A stretch of DNA of 49,927 nucleotides, taken from NCBI GenBank assembly GCA_023807065.1, contig JAJJLU010000016.1, positions 1 to 49,927 on the forward strand, given 5' to 3'. The DNA is from Isotricha intestinalis. Lineage: Eukaryota > Ciliophora > Litostomatea > Vestibuliferida > Isotrichidae. The translations under genes were made by a program, and so were the position numbers. This document shows positions 1 through 9,346 of the stretch, piece after piece (position 1 is the first letter of the stretch; each line of letters opens with the position of its first letter). The notes beneath the pieces were generated by a model. It did not search any database, was not told where the DNA came from, and saw nothing but the letters and a program-made list of their open reading frames with translations.

Positions 1-23
1 AATCCCCAATCCCCAATCCCCAA
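1..23. repeat. Left telomere, (CCCCAAT)n
   Basis: The first 23 bases are three CCCC blocks in a 7-base register (AATCCCC repeated), followed by AA and then unique sequence from position 24. The C-rich strand runs 5' to 3' into the chromosome, which is the correct polarity for a left chromosome end. The complementary repeat sits at the other end of the window, so this is a true telomere and not an internal tract. Confidence 0.95.
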
Positions 24-377
24 CTTTTCCAATCTATTTTATTGTTACTATTATTTTCCATTTTTATATATTATAAAATTTAAATTAAAAATTTAAAAAA
101 TGTAACAAAATTAAAAAAAATTTTCATGCTGAATGAGTTAATATTGATAATGATAAAAATAAAAATAATATATTTATTTTTAATATTCATTCAAAAAAAC
201 CTTATTTTACATATTTATTAAAATTATTAAATATTAATTTAATATTAATAGTTAATAACACATAATATTTTCAAAATATATTAATTTGAAATTTTATTTA
301 TTTTTTATTTTATTACATTATATTTATATATTATATTTTTAATTTAATTTTTTATTTCTAAAATTTATAAAATAAAA
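24..377. other. Left subtelomere, no gene seen
   Basis: This is about 350 bases of almost pure A/T between the telomere and the first start codon. I see no repeat array, RNA gene or convincing short coding frame. The 3' part must hold the promoter and 5' UTR of the gene that starts at 378. Confidence 0.6.
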
Positions 378-2063
378 ATGGAAAATTTAGAAGAATCAAA
401 AAAAAATAATGAAATAATAAATTATATTATTGATTCCATGATAAATCTTTTTGAAGAAAAAAAAAAAGAAGAAGTTAAATTTGATTATGAGAGTGAATAT
501 TTAATAAATTTTGATTTTTTCAATAATAATTCAAAATTTTATTCTAATCTTATTAATTTATTTGAACTAATTCCTCCTAGCTATTTTATTTTGGATAAAA
601 TACAACCTATTATTAATCAAAGAAATTTTATAATTTTTTTAAAATTTTTAAAAAAAGTCATTCAAATTAATAAAAATGCGTATCAAAATTCAATTATTAA
701 ATTAAATATTTCTTTAATAATTTTTTATTTTGAAACAAAAAAAGGAAAAGAAATTATCAATTCTCAAGAATATTTTTATATTTGTATAAAAGAAATAGAA
801 AAAATATTTAAAATAAAATGTGATGAAATAAATACAATTTTTGATAATAAATGGATTAATGAATATCATGAAATAATTAGTTCATTTAAAAAAGCTCAAA
901 AAATGAATATTAAAAAAGCTATTAAAGATATTGAGTCATATTATATTAAAAAAAATGATTACATAAATTTGGAAGAAACTTCGGAAATGTTGGGGGTGTT
1001 GAAAGAAAATAATAATAATATAGATATTGAAAGTATAATTAATAATATTAAATACAAAAAGCATTTCGATTTATATTTTGAAATTATGGCAAATGAAAAT
1101 GGTTATAATAAAAATAATACTAAAATTAATGAATATGATTTTGTGCTTGAACAAATAAAAAAAAAATTATTTGAATTTAAAGATATTTTTAATTTATCTA
1201 ATATAAATGATATTTTATATTTAATATCTGTAAGACCTTTATATGATTCTTTTAAAATACTTGAGAATATTAGCGATATGTATAAAGAATTTAAAATAAA
1301 CAATGAAATATTGGTAAATGAATCAAAAAATGATTTAACCATAGACTTAAATAATATTTTACAAGATAATAATTTTTATGAAAAATTTAAAAAAATTTTA
1401 GAATCAAATACTGTAAAATATTATTTAATTAATAAAAGAAAATTTAAGGATAATAATGATTCAATAATAATTGATAAATCAACAGATGATTTTGATGATG
1501 ATTTATCAAATGGATATATAAATTTTATGAATTTTTATAATAAAAATAAAGATTGCTTTAAAAAATTAATAATATTTAAATATTTACCAAATTTTAGTAG
1601 AGCTTTTGTTGATCCTAATATGAGAATAATATTAAATCCATTATTTATTAAATTAAGTGATTTATTAAATGAAAATGAAGAGAAAAAAAAAGAAATATTA
1701 GAATCATATTTAATTATAATTTTAATTCATGAAATTGTACATTTATTAAAATTTATGAATGAAAATAATTTCTCTAGATATAAAATTCCTCAAACTCCAA
1801 ATAATAAAGAAGGTGGAAAAATGTTTATAAATTATTTATTTGGTATTCCTGTAATTAATTCAATTTCATATTCTCAGGCAAAAGACATTAATAATGAAAA
1901 CAATTGGGACAATATTACAATATTACATAATATTTTTAATAAAATAAAAAGTGAAAATAAAGAAATAGATATTGAAAGTAATTCTTATAAAATTAATTTC
2001 TTTTTATCTAATATTAATGAAGAAAATGAAAATGAAAATGATGATTGGTATGATATTAATTAA
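378..2063 (+). CDS. Putative HEXXH-motif protein (possible zincin-type metallopeptidase)
   Basis: 561 residues, opening at ATG 378 and ending on TAA. The family is not recognised overall. The only catalytic-looking signature is HEIVH at about residues 451-455, inside a hydrophobic helix-like context (IIILIHEIVHLLKF), which is the zinc-binding/catalytic HExxH pattern of zincin peptidases. No obvious third zinc ligand follows at the usual gluzincin spacing, and no signal peptide or membrane segment is visible. The first 400 residues are rich in Asn, Lys and Ile and look mostly helical. The protein might be a divergent intracellular metallopeptidase, or the motif could be chance. It is the first gene inside the left telomere and is transcribed away from it. 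Confidence 0.6.
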   Translation: MENLEESKKNNEIINYIIDSMINLFEEKKKEEVKFDYESEYLINFDFFNNNSKFYSNLINLFELIPPSYFILDKIQPIINQRNFIIFLKFLKKVIQINKNAYQNSIIKLNISLIIFYFETKKGKEIINSQEYFYICIKEIEKIFKIKCDEINTIFDNKWINEYHEIISSFKKAQKMNIKKAIKDIESYYIKKNDYINLEETSEMLGVLKENNNNIDIESIINNIKYKKHFDLYFEIMANENGYNKNNTKINEYDFVLEQIKKKLFEFKDIFNLSNINDILYLISVRPLYDSFKILENISDMYKEFKINNEILVNESKNDLTIDLNNILQDNNFYEKFKKILESNTVKYYLINKRKFKDNNDSIIIDKSTDDFDDDLSNGYINFMNFYNKNKDCFKKLIIFKYLPNFSRAFVDPNMRIILNPLFIKLSDLLNENEEKKKEILESYLIIILIHEIVHLLKFMNENNFSRYKIPQTPNNKEGGKMFINYLFGIPVINSISYSQAKDINNENNWDNITILHNIFNKIKSENKEIDIESNSYKINFFLSNINEENENENDDWYDIN

Positions 2064-2437
2064 ATAAAATATATCAACAATTACTCAAAGATAAAATTTA
2101 AATGAAAAAATATTTTAATTTTTAATTTATTTCTTATAATATTCTAATTTTTTTTTTATTCCAGAATTTTATGATTAATGAAATTAGAAAAATAATAATA
2201 TACAAAAAATTAAAAAATTAAAAACATATTAAAAAAATGAAAAATTTTTAAATTAAAAAAGATGATAACAAATTAAAAGATTTATTAATAGAATTACTTC
2301 AAACAAAAAAAAAACATAAAAAAATCAAAAAATCTATTAAGTCAAGTACATAGAATCATAAATAAAGAATCAATAATACTTCAATTCAGAAAAGAACAGA
2401 AATAGATGAAGAAATATCAAAAGAAAAGGACAATGAT
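2064..2437. other. Intergenic gap with a UAR-interrupted frame leading into the next gene
   Basis: No intact gene. The frame of the downstream gene can be followed upstream to an ATG at 2171, interrupted only by TAA at 2219 and 2249, TAG at 2351 and TAA at 2363. The segment 2264-2437 reads like Lys/Glu/Asp-rich protein, for example KDLLIELLQTKKKHKK and RTEIDEEISKEKDND. It may be a decayed or differently spliced 5' end of the 2438 gene. Confidence 0.4.
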
Positions 2438-3319
2438 ATGTATAATAAAGTAATTTCAATAGATCAATTATCAAATAATTCTCCAATATTTAAAGAATAT
2501 TTAAAAGAAATGAAAAAAGATAGAGGAAGTACTTTAGAAACTATTGATGAAGATGATATAAATAATAATAAAAATTTTCAAAATTTTTTTGTTGAATTAA
2601 CTCAAAAAGATTTTTTCCCAAAAAATAAAATAAAAAACGATAATAATATAATTAATAAAAATGTATTAAATAATAATAAAATTAGAAATTATTATTATAA
2701 TCATAATATTAAAAGCAGAAATACATATTCTAATTTAATAAATTTAAATTCTTTAAAAATGTTAAAAACTTCAAGTTCTGGTTTTTCAAATAAAAATATA
2801 TTTAAAACAAATATATTTTTTAAAACAAATTATTCAAATGAAAATTCTGAAAAAAATTTAAATCCTAATTCTTATTTTTCTTCAGATTCTTTTAATTTAA
2901 CAAATTATTTTCAAAATGTTTCTCCAATAAATAGTTTAAGAAGTAAAAATAATTCTTTTTTCAATTTAAATAAAAGAAGTATGAGTTTAACTCAAATTAA
3001 TTTTCCTGGTAATATTAAATTTCCTAATAAAAATAGAAATAAGAAATTAAATGAATATTTTACTCATTCACAAATTTATAAATCTTTTGAAAGAAAAAAA
3101 AATATTAATTTAAAATTTAATTTTAAGAATAAAAGTATTATAAATAATAAAATTAAACCAAAATTTATGATAAGAAAAAATAGATGTCTTATTTTAGAAA
3201 AAATAAGAGAAAATAAATTGAAATTTCAAAAAGAAATTTTTAAAGAAGATTTTATTAAAGATAATATTATTAAAATGTTAGATAAATCAATAGTTTTATT
3301 CAATAGGAAAAAAAAATAA
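2438..3319 (+). CDS. Asn/Lys/Ser-rich protein of unknown function
   Basis: 293 residues from ATG 2438 to TAA. Family not recognised. The sequence is basic and low in complexity, with long stretches rich in Asn, Ser, Phe and Lys, and with no membrane segment, signal peptide or known motif. The last 60 residues are strongly basic and probably helical (LILEKIRENKLKFQKEIF). The start is uncertain because coding-like sequence in the same frame continues upstream to 2171 but contains four TAA/TAG codons. Glutamine inside the open frame is always CAA or CAG. The protein could be an intrinsically disordered cytoskeletal or nuclear protein, but nothing in the sequence decides this. Confidence 0.6.
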   Translation: MYNKVISIDQLSNNSPIFKEYLKEMKKDRGSTLETIDEDDINNNKNFQNFFVELTQKDFFPKNKIKNDNNIINKNVLNNNKIRNYYYNHNIKSRNTYSNLINLNSLKMLKTSSSGFSNKNIFKTNIFFKTNYSNENSEKNLNPNSYFSSDSFNLTNYFQNVSPINSLRSKNNSFFNLNKRSMSLTQINFPGNIKFPNKNRNKKLNEYFTHSQIYKSFERKKNINLKFNFKNKSIINNKIKPKFMIRKNRCLILEKIRENKLKFQKEIFKEDFIKDNIIKMLDKSIVLFNRKKK

Positions 3320-4280
3320 ATAAATACTCTTTTTTATTAATATATTATAAAAGTATTTACATTGAATAAAATATCCGAAAATAAAGTATATGGAATAAAA
3401 GTTAAAGAGTTAAAATCTTTGAAATAAAAATAAAAGAATAAAGTTTTAATGGAAATGTTTCAATAAAAAAAAATTATAATAATAATTCAATGAAAATTTT
3501 TTAAAATAAAATTGTAAATCCAGACTTTATAATAGATGAATAAGTTGTTAAATTTCTATTTATAATTATAAAAGAAAAAGGAAAATAGTATATTTTTTTA
3601 AATTATCATTTATTATTTTCTATTTAATTTTAATTATTTATATTTTTGAGAATTTATTATAAAAAAAACAATATTATCAATAATTTCAAATTTTAATACA
3701 ATGAAAAGAATATAAAAGTTAATAATTAAACCAAAGACTTCCATCATTATATTTGAAAATAATTAAAAAACCAAGAAGAAAATTTATCAAAAAATTTATT
3801 AAATACCCAAAATTCAACTTTAATAAAAAATAAAATAAAGTAGAAATAATAATAATATTTCTACAAATTAAAATGAAATTGAAATCTATTATGAAATACT
3901 TGATTTATAGAAAAGATATTACAAAAAATAATTTTAATATAATCTTAAAAGAATAATAAATATAATAAAAAGAATATCAGATAATATTTTAAAAAATAAG
4001 CAAAAACATCTTATTCAATAAATAAACTGTTTTAAGTCAAGAATATAAAAAACAAAAATGACTATGAAAAAAAATCAAAATAAAAAAAAACTGTTAAAAA
4101 AAAAAGAAAAAATTATGAACTACAAAAATAATAATAAATGTCAAAATTAAGATATTAAATATAATAAAAAATATTAATTATGAAATAGAAAAAAAAAGAT
4201 TTAAATTGTGATTACTTTTTTTATACAAATTTGGCAAAAATTGAATAAAAAAAAACTAAAAAAATCCAAAATAAAAATAT
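3320..4280. other. 961-base A-rich gap, no intact gene
   Basis: The plus strand is strongly A-rich over the second half, unlike most gaps here, which hints at former coding or transcribed sequence. If TAA/TAG are ignored, a frame runs from 3349 to a TGA at 3754, with a protein-like patch around 3520-3600. However, 11 of its 135 codons are TAA/TAG, which is about what random sequence of this composition would give. No RNA gene, repeat or intron-bearing gene could be assembled. Confidence 0.5.
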
Positions 4281-7253
4281 TTATTCAGTATTACCAATCC
4301 ATCCTTGTGGTTTTTTAAAATTAAAACTTTTCATTTTTTCCATCATTCTAATAGTAGGTTTATCATCAGGTTTAATTTTTAAAACTTCTTCAAAAAGTCT
4401 TTTAGCCTTATTCCAATTTCCGAAATTAAATTCATCAAAACCTTCATTATAATAATTATAAAATTCATCAGTATAAATATTTCTCATAGTAGCAAAATCT
4501 TCAGAACTTTCTTCAAAATCAAGCCAAAATTTTTTTTTTTGAGGAATAGCCATAGCATCATCTAAATTTTTTTTTCTTTTCATTCTTTTTTGATATTTAG
4601 TCATTTTTCTAGTAACTTCATCGATATTGAAAAAGTTTTGAGAATCACTTTCTTCTTCATCAATAGTTAAAGCACTTAAATCTAAATCCATAGTATAAAA
4701 ACCAACAGGTTCATCTCCATTAATAATATCAACAATTCTACATCTTTTTTGAGCATCTAAGCTTAAATTTTCTACAAATTTATCAGTCATAATCATTAAA
4801 GCACCATAATCTTTAGTTTTTTCTTCGCAAGTATTTGCCATATTTGCATTAGGAGATAAATATGAAGCATCTATTTTAAATGCTGATCCTATTGCTCCTT
4901 CAATTGACCATCCTAAATGAAGTCCAAATCCTAATTTTACTGAATATCCATTAAATTTTTTTATCAATTTCTCATTGGTTCTATATTTATCAAATGTTTT
5001 TGATTTATATATTTTAGCTAATACTAATATTATTGATATTAATGCCATATCACATAATTGATTAACTTGATCACAATTATATACCATTAATTCATTTGTT
5101 TTTTTACTCGTGAAACAAAATCTCTCTTGGAATTTCCATACTAATAAAAATGCATCTCCAATATTTTTATTTGCACTTCCACCATATTCACTTGTTAATT
5201 CATGAACTACTTCTGCAATTTCATTTACAAAAACCATAACTTTTTCTTGTAAAATTTCTGTAGTATCTGTAAAATTTCTAATATCACAAAAACCATATAT
5301 TGCACAAACTTTTTTACCTGGAATCATAGGATTTACTTCACCTGATGAATTTTTCTGCATATTTTTGGCTATTATTTCTGATCCTGCATCTCCAAATGAT
5401 AAAGCTAATAATGCTCCTATTTTTGTTATTGTATTTTCTAATACTTCAGTTTCTAATGGAGCTTGTTTTTTCTTTCTATTATATGCATTTTTATTCTTTT
5501 GATTTTTACCACATGTACATAATGCATTTTTTTCTTCTTCTTCTTGTAAAAGTGCTTTTGTAATTTCTTCTTTTTCATTTTTTTGAAGAGCTTCAATAGG
5601 ATTTTTTGTAATTTCTTTTACTTTAGAAATCATAGTTTCAATTGGATCTAAAACCATTTCAGAAGTATCTTTACTAAAGCAATAAGAGCTGACAGTGAGA
5701 ACAACGCAAATAAAGCAAGTTTTAATAATATTTAAAATAGCACTTAATTGATTAGCAGAAGTAACATCAAAAGTAGCTTCACAAATAGAATTACCACCAT
5801 CAGTAATTAATAATTGAGAACAATCTTCAGAATATGCATTTCTTTCTTGTTCTCTTAAATGATCTGCATCTGATTTATTTTGATATTGTAAATATCCTAT
5901 TTTTGCATAAACTAATGGAGATGATGTTCCTAAATTTTCTGATACATATATTGAAAAAGTTAAATTTAAATCTGGATCATTCATTGATTCAAAATTTGAA
6001 AATATTTTTAATCCCATTTCCATTCCTGTCTTTTTTTCTAAATAAAATGATGTATTAAATAATATTATTCCTATCATCATACTTAATATTAATATTATTA
6101 CTTTCTTTGTTGTTTTATCTGCTAATAATTTTCCTACTTTTGATTCTTCTGGAACTTCTCCATTTTCATTTCCTTTTGATTCTGAATTTGTTTGAGATAC
6201 TCCATCTTCGTTTTCTTCATTTTCTTCATTTTCTTCTTTTTTTTCATCTTTATTTTCTTCATTATTTTCATTTTCTTTATTTTCTTCATTTTTCTTTTTT
6301 TCTTCTTCTATATTTAATTTTTCATAACCATTCTTATTTTCATTTACATTATTTTTATTTAATGTCATTATATCTCCTTTATCTTTATTATTGTTATCAT
6401 CTACATGAGCTTTTTTATCTTCTGCCATTTTTTTATTTTCCTCTTCTTGTTTTTTCAATTCTTCCTCTTCTTTTTTTTTTAATTCTTCTTGTTTTTTCTT
6501 TTCTTTTTCCTGAGCTTCTTTTTTCCTAGCAGCTTCTTTTCTTTTTAAATCCATTTTTATTATTTTTTCCCTAGCTTTATACAATTTACTGACTCTGACT
6601 AATCTGATAATTCTAAGAACTCTAAGAATTCTAATAGCCCTTGCAGCAATTTTAGCACTTTTACCAGCTTTAGCAATGGCTCCAATAGTTTTAGCTTTTT
6701 TTACACCACTTCCAGCACCTGAAATAGTATTAATCATCCAATCATAAAACCAATGAATATCTAATAACATTGAAATAAGAGAAACAAAATCTAACCAAAA
6801 GTAAAATCCAAGGAAATAATCTTCTAAACAAACAGCAGATATTACTAATTCTACGAAAAATATACTCATTAATATTATTACTATTATTGAAAATGGTGGA
6901 TCTGCTTCTTTTTTTGTACATATACATTTTATATCGTCTGCGAATAATACATATAAGGTAAATAAGGACATTGTTAATTGAACTGGCATTGAATCTAAAA
7001 CATTTCTCATTTTCTTCTTCCATGGAGGCACATATGTAATATTTTGATTTATTACTGTTGAATTTGTTCTTGACATTGATGTCATTGAATTACTTCTCTT
7101 CTGATCACTTCGAGAATGAGAGTTATTCTCATTCTCTGATTTATTCTTGTTATCTATTACATTTCCTGATAATTCTAATTCACCTCCATCTTCGTAGTCA
7201 TTGTTGTCTTCGTTTTGTTGATTGTTTTCTTCTTGGGGACCTAGTTTTATCAT
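4281..7253 (-). CDS. Membrane adenylyl cyclase with voltage-sensor-like N-terminus
   Basis: 990 residues, predicted to make cAMP at a membrane. The order is an acidic/Asn-rich tail, four hydrophobic segments at about 89-106, 120-142, 147-170 and an arginine-every-third-residue S4-like helix near 203-225 (RAIRILRVLRIIRLVRV), a highly charged Lys/Glu coiled coil at about 230-370, TM5 near 383-406, a roughly 100-residue ectodomain with no K+ selectivity GYG, TM6 near 506-530, and a class III cyclase domain at about 640-860. Metal-binding aspartates are visible in FCDIRNFT and NIGDAF. The Lys of NKNIGD and the Asp of FKIDASY fit adenine specificity. The usual catalytic Arg of the NMAxR helix is Thr here (NANMANTCEE). 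A TPR-like helix pair closes the protein. Fusion of channel-like segments to cyclases is known in ciliates. A guanylyl cyclase or an inactive regulator cannot be excluded. Confidence 0.85.
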   Translation of the reverse strand: MIKLGPQEENNQQNEDNNDYEDGGELELSGNVIDNKNKSENENNSHSRSDQKRSNSMTSMSRTNSTVINQNITYVPPWKKKMRNVLDSMPVQLTMSLFTLYVLFADDIKCICTKKEADPPFSIIVIILMSIFFVELVISAVCLEDYFLGFYFWLDFVSLISMLLDIHWFYDWMINTISGAGSGVKKAKTIGAIAKAGKSAKIAARAIRILRVLRIIRLVRVSKLYKAREKIIKMDLKRKEAARKKEAQEKEKKKQEELKKKEEEELKKQEEENKKMAEDKKAHVDDNNNKDKGDIMTLNKNNVNENKNGYEKLNIEEEKKKNEENKENENNEENKDEKKEENEENEENEDGVSQTNSESKGNENGEVPEESKVGKLLADKTTKKVIILILSMMIGIILFNTSFYLEKKTGMEMGLKIFSNFESMNDPDLNLTFSIYVSENLGTSSPLVYAKIGYLQYQNKSDADHLREQERNAYSEDCSQLLITDGGNSICEATFDVTSANQLSAILNIIKTCFICVVLTVSSYCFSKDTSEMVLDPIETMISKVKEITKNPIEALQKNEKEEITKALLQEEEEKNALCTCGKNQKNKNAYNRKKKQAPLETEVLENTITKIGALLALSFGDAGSEIIAKNMQKNSSGEVNPMIPGKKVCAIYGFCDIRNFTDTTEILQEKVMVFVNEIAEVVHELTSEYGGSANKNIGDAFLLVWKFQERFCFTSKKTNELMVYNCDQVNQLCDMALISIILVLAKIYKSKTFDKYRTNEKLIKKFNGYSVKLGFGLHLGWSIEGAIGSAFKIDASYLSPNANMANTCEEKTKDYGALMIMTDKFVENLSLDAQKRCRIVDIINGDEPVGFYTMDLDLSALTIDEEESDSQNFFNIDEVTRKMTKYQKRMKRKKNLDDAMAIPQKKKFWLDFEESSEDFATMRNIYTDEFYNYYNEGFDEFNFGNWNKAKRLFEEVLKIKPDDKPTIRMMEKMKSFNFKKPQGWIGNTE

Positions 7254-7631
7254 TTTTTTTTTTAATTTTTTTTAGAGAAAAAGATTTCTTTTTTATTTAT
7301 TTATTTTGGATGTCACTGTAAATTAAATAAATATTAATATTTCTCATTATTCAAAAAATAAATACTTTTCAATATTAAAATTATTAATAAATAAGAATCT
7401 AAATTATTAAAAATATATATTAATCTTTATAAAATAATAAAATTATTATTTCTTATTTTATTGAAAATTATGAGACATACTTCGAAGTATCTTTTAATTT
7501 TTATATTTTTGATTTATTTATATTTTAAATTAAAAAAAAAGTGAATTTGATTTTGAAATGTAGAAAATAAAATATAAAACAATTAATAAAATAAATCTTT
7601 AATATTAATGAGCATAAAATTATATATTATA
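7254..7631. other. Promoter/5' region of the cyclase and 3' end of the VPS9 gene
   Basis: 378 bases of A/T-rich DNA between two minus-strand genes. The only standout is the 14-bp perfect palindrome at 7477-7490, listed separately. No other gene or repeat is seen. Confidence 0.5.
7477..7490. promoter_or_regulatory. 14-bp perfect palindrome upstream of the cyclase gene
   Basis: ATACTTCGAAGTAT is perfectly self-complementary, with a TTCGAA core in a region otherwise almost free of G and C. It lies about 225 bases upstream of the cyclase start codon. A dimeric-factor binding site is a guess based on symmetry and position only. Confidence 0.25.
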
Positions 7632-9275
7632 TTATGTTTCAATAGAAACATTTGTTTTTATATTACTATCATTTGATTTTATATCATTAAATTCTTTATT
7701 TTCATTTTCTATATCATTAACAATAAAATTATCAATTTGAACATTATTAAATTCATCTTCTAATTTATATTCTTTAATAATTTCTTCAATAATATAATCA
7801 ATAGAAGCTTTAATAGAAGTATTAAAATAACCAATAGTAGTAGATTGAGTATTTTTCGTAGTAAAAGAAAAAATTAAATATTCATGAATTAAAATTTGAG
7901 GATAATTAGCTTTTATAATAATAAATATCAATATTACCATTAATTCATCTGCTGTAATATTTAAAAAATTTGGAGTTATTATTTTTTCCATTCCTTTCCA
8001 AAAATCATTCACACTTTTTGTTATTGAATTAGTAATTGATGATAATTTCATCATTTTTTCATATGGTACTTTTATATATTTTAATTTATGTATTTTATCA
8101 ATTGAATTTTTAAAATAATTTTCTTCATTCATTTTCAAATTATTTGTATTTATTATTATATTTGAAGTTAATTTCTTCTGCTCTATTAATTCTTCTTTTA
8201 ATTTTTGAGTTTCTTCATCTAAAGAAAATTTATTTGGAATTTTTAAATCTTTTGGAGTTAATTTTTGTGCAATCAATAATATTTTTGCAAAGTTTATTAT
8301 TTCATCATTTAAATATAAAGAAAATAATTTATATAAATTTTGATACAATTTTCCTGTGTTGAATAAAACTTTTGATATTACATTTATTGATTCATCTTTT
8401 TCTTGATAAAAACATTCAAAATCAATTGCTTTAGAATACATTAATTTCATTGCTGTTTGTGTGTTAATAATAAAGTTATGAATATGAAGATTTAAATCAT
8501 CACATGTATTTTTTAAGTTATTTTTATAATCATTGTTGTTTTTATCATTAAAATTACTAAAATAAATAATTTTATCTTGAAGAATTTTTGATATTTTCTT
8601 TTCGAAAATTTGAATAAGAATAAAAATAGGATGATCTTTATGAGTTAAATGCTCTTTAAATATTTTAATAATTTCTTTAACTCTTTTTCTAACATTAATT
8701 ATATCTTGATCTAATTCATTAGGATTAAAAGAATCATTCATAAAAGAATTGACAGTTACTCTTATATTATCATTATTAGAAGTATTTAAATTTATTTTAG
8801 ACATATTTAAATCATTTTTTTCATCTTCTTTAAAAAGATTATTTGACAATTTATTAATTAATTTTTCTTCATAATCAGTATTATATTCATTATTAAAAAC
8901 ACATAAGTTATCTAAAATAGAAGGTTTATTTTTTAATTCAAAATCTTTATAAAAAGCACAAGAAGTATATTTTTTTTCAGAAAAAAATATTTCTTTTTCA
9001 ACTTCAATTGCAAGTTCATTATACCAATTTAAATTTTGTTCTTTTGCCTTTCTTTCAAAATAATTTATCATATATCTTTTCCAACTTACTCCTTTTAATT
9101 TTTCCATTGAAAATAAATTATTACTTCTAATTGAAACTATTTTATCAAAATATTTCTTTTCTAATGACATATGTGTATTTATTGGATTTTTATATAATTC
9201 TCTATAATATAGTCTTAATTTCTTTTTTGAAAAAGATAAATAATCTTTTTCTAATTTTGTTTTAGTATTTCCCAT
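7632..9275 (-). CDS. VPS9-domain protein, probable Rab5-type GEF
   Basis: 547 residues. VPS9 domains catalyse GDP release from Rab5/Rab21-like GTPases on early endosomes. The match is in the C-terminal third, about residues 340-520: TADELMVILIFIIIKANYP followed by a GYF-containing helix (TIGYFNTSIKASIDYI). This reproduces the VPS9 pattern of an Asp-led helix, a hydrophobic run ending in KANxP, and a later conserved aromatic before the last helix. The N-terminus is MGNTKTK, with Gly2 and Thr6, a plausible myristoylation signal that would place the protein on membranes. The middle is helical and lacks other recognisable domains. The DENN, VAP and Exo84-like genes on the same chromosome also concern membrane traffic. 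The ATG is preceded by A/T-rich leader; the stop is TAA. Confidence 0.78.
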   Translation of the reverse strand: MGNTKTKLEKDYLSFSKKKLRLYYRELYKNPINTHMSLEKKYFDKIVSIRSNNLFSMEKLKGVSWKRYMINYFERKAKEQNLNWYNELAIEVEKEIFFSEKKYTSCAFYKDFELKNKPSILDNLCVFNNEYNTDYEEKLINKLSNNLFKEDEKNDLNMSKINLNTSNNDNIRVTVNSFMNDSFNPNELDQDIINVRKRVKEIIKIFKEHLTHKDHPIFILIQIFEKKISKILQDKIIYFSNFNDKNNNDYKNNLKNTCDDLNLHIHNFIINTQTAMKLMYSKAIDFECFYQEKDESINVISKVLFNTGKLYQNLYKLFSLYLNDEIINFAKILLIAQKLTPKDLKIPNKFSLDEETQKLKEELIEQKKLTSNIIINTNNLKMNEENYFKNSIDKIHKLKYIKVPYEKMMKLSSITNSITKSVNDFWKGMEKIITPNFLNITADELMVILIFIIIKANYPQILIHEYLIFSFTTKNTQSTTIGYFNTSIKASIDYIIEEIIKEYKLEDEFNNVQIDNFIVNDIENENKEFNDIKSNDSNIKTNVSIET

Positions 9276-9346
9276 TTTAAAATATTATTATTTTATTATT
9301 TTTATTGTTATAAAATTTTTTAAATTTTATATATATTATTTTTTAT

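Noticed and set aside
3349..3753. A 135-codon frame with only TAA/TAG interruptions
   Set aside because: Eleven UAR in 135 codons (about 8%) is what random sequence of this composition would give, and no family could be matched.
6107..6529. A 140-codon plus-strand frame opposite the cyclase
   Set aside because: It is the complement of the Lys/Glu-rich coiled coil, so it reads as Leu/Phe/His repeats. It is a shadow of the real gene.
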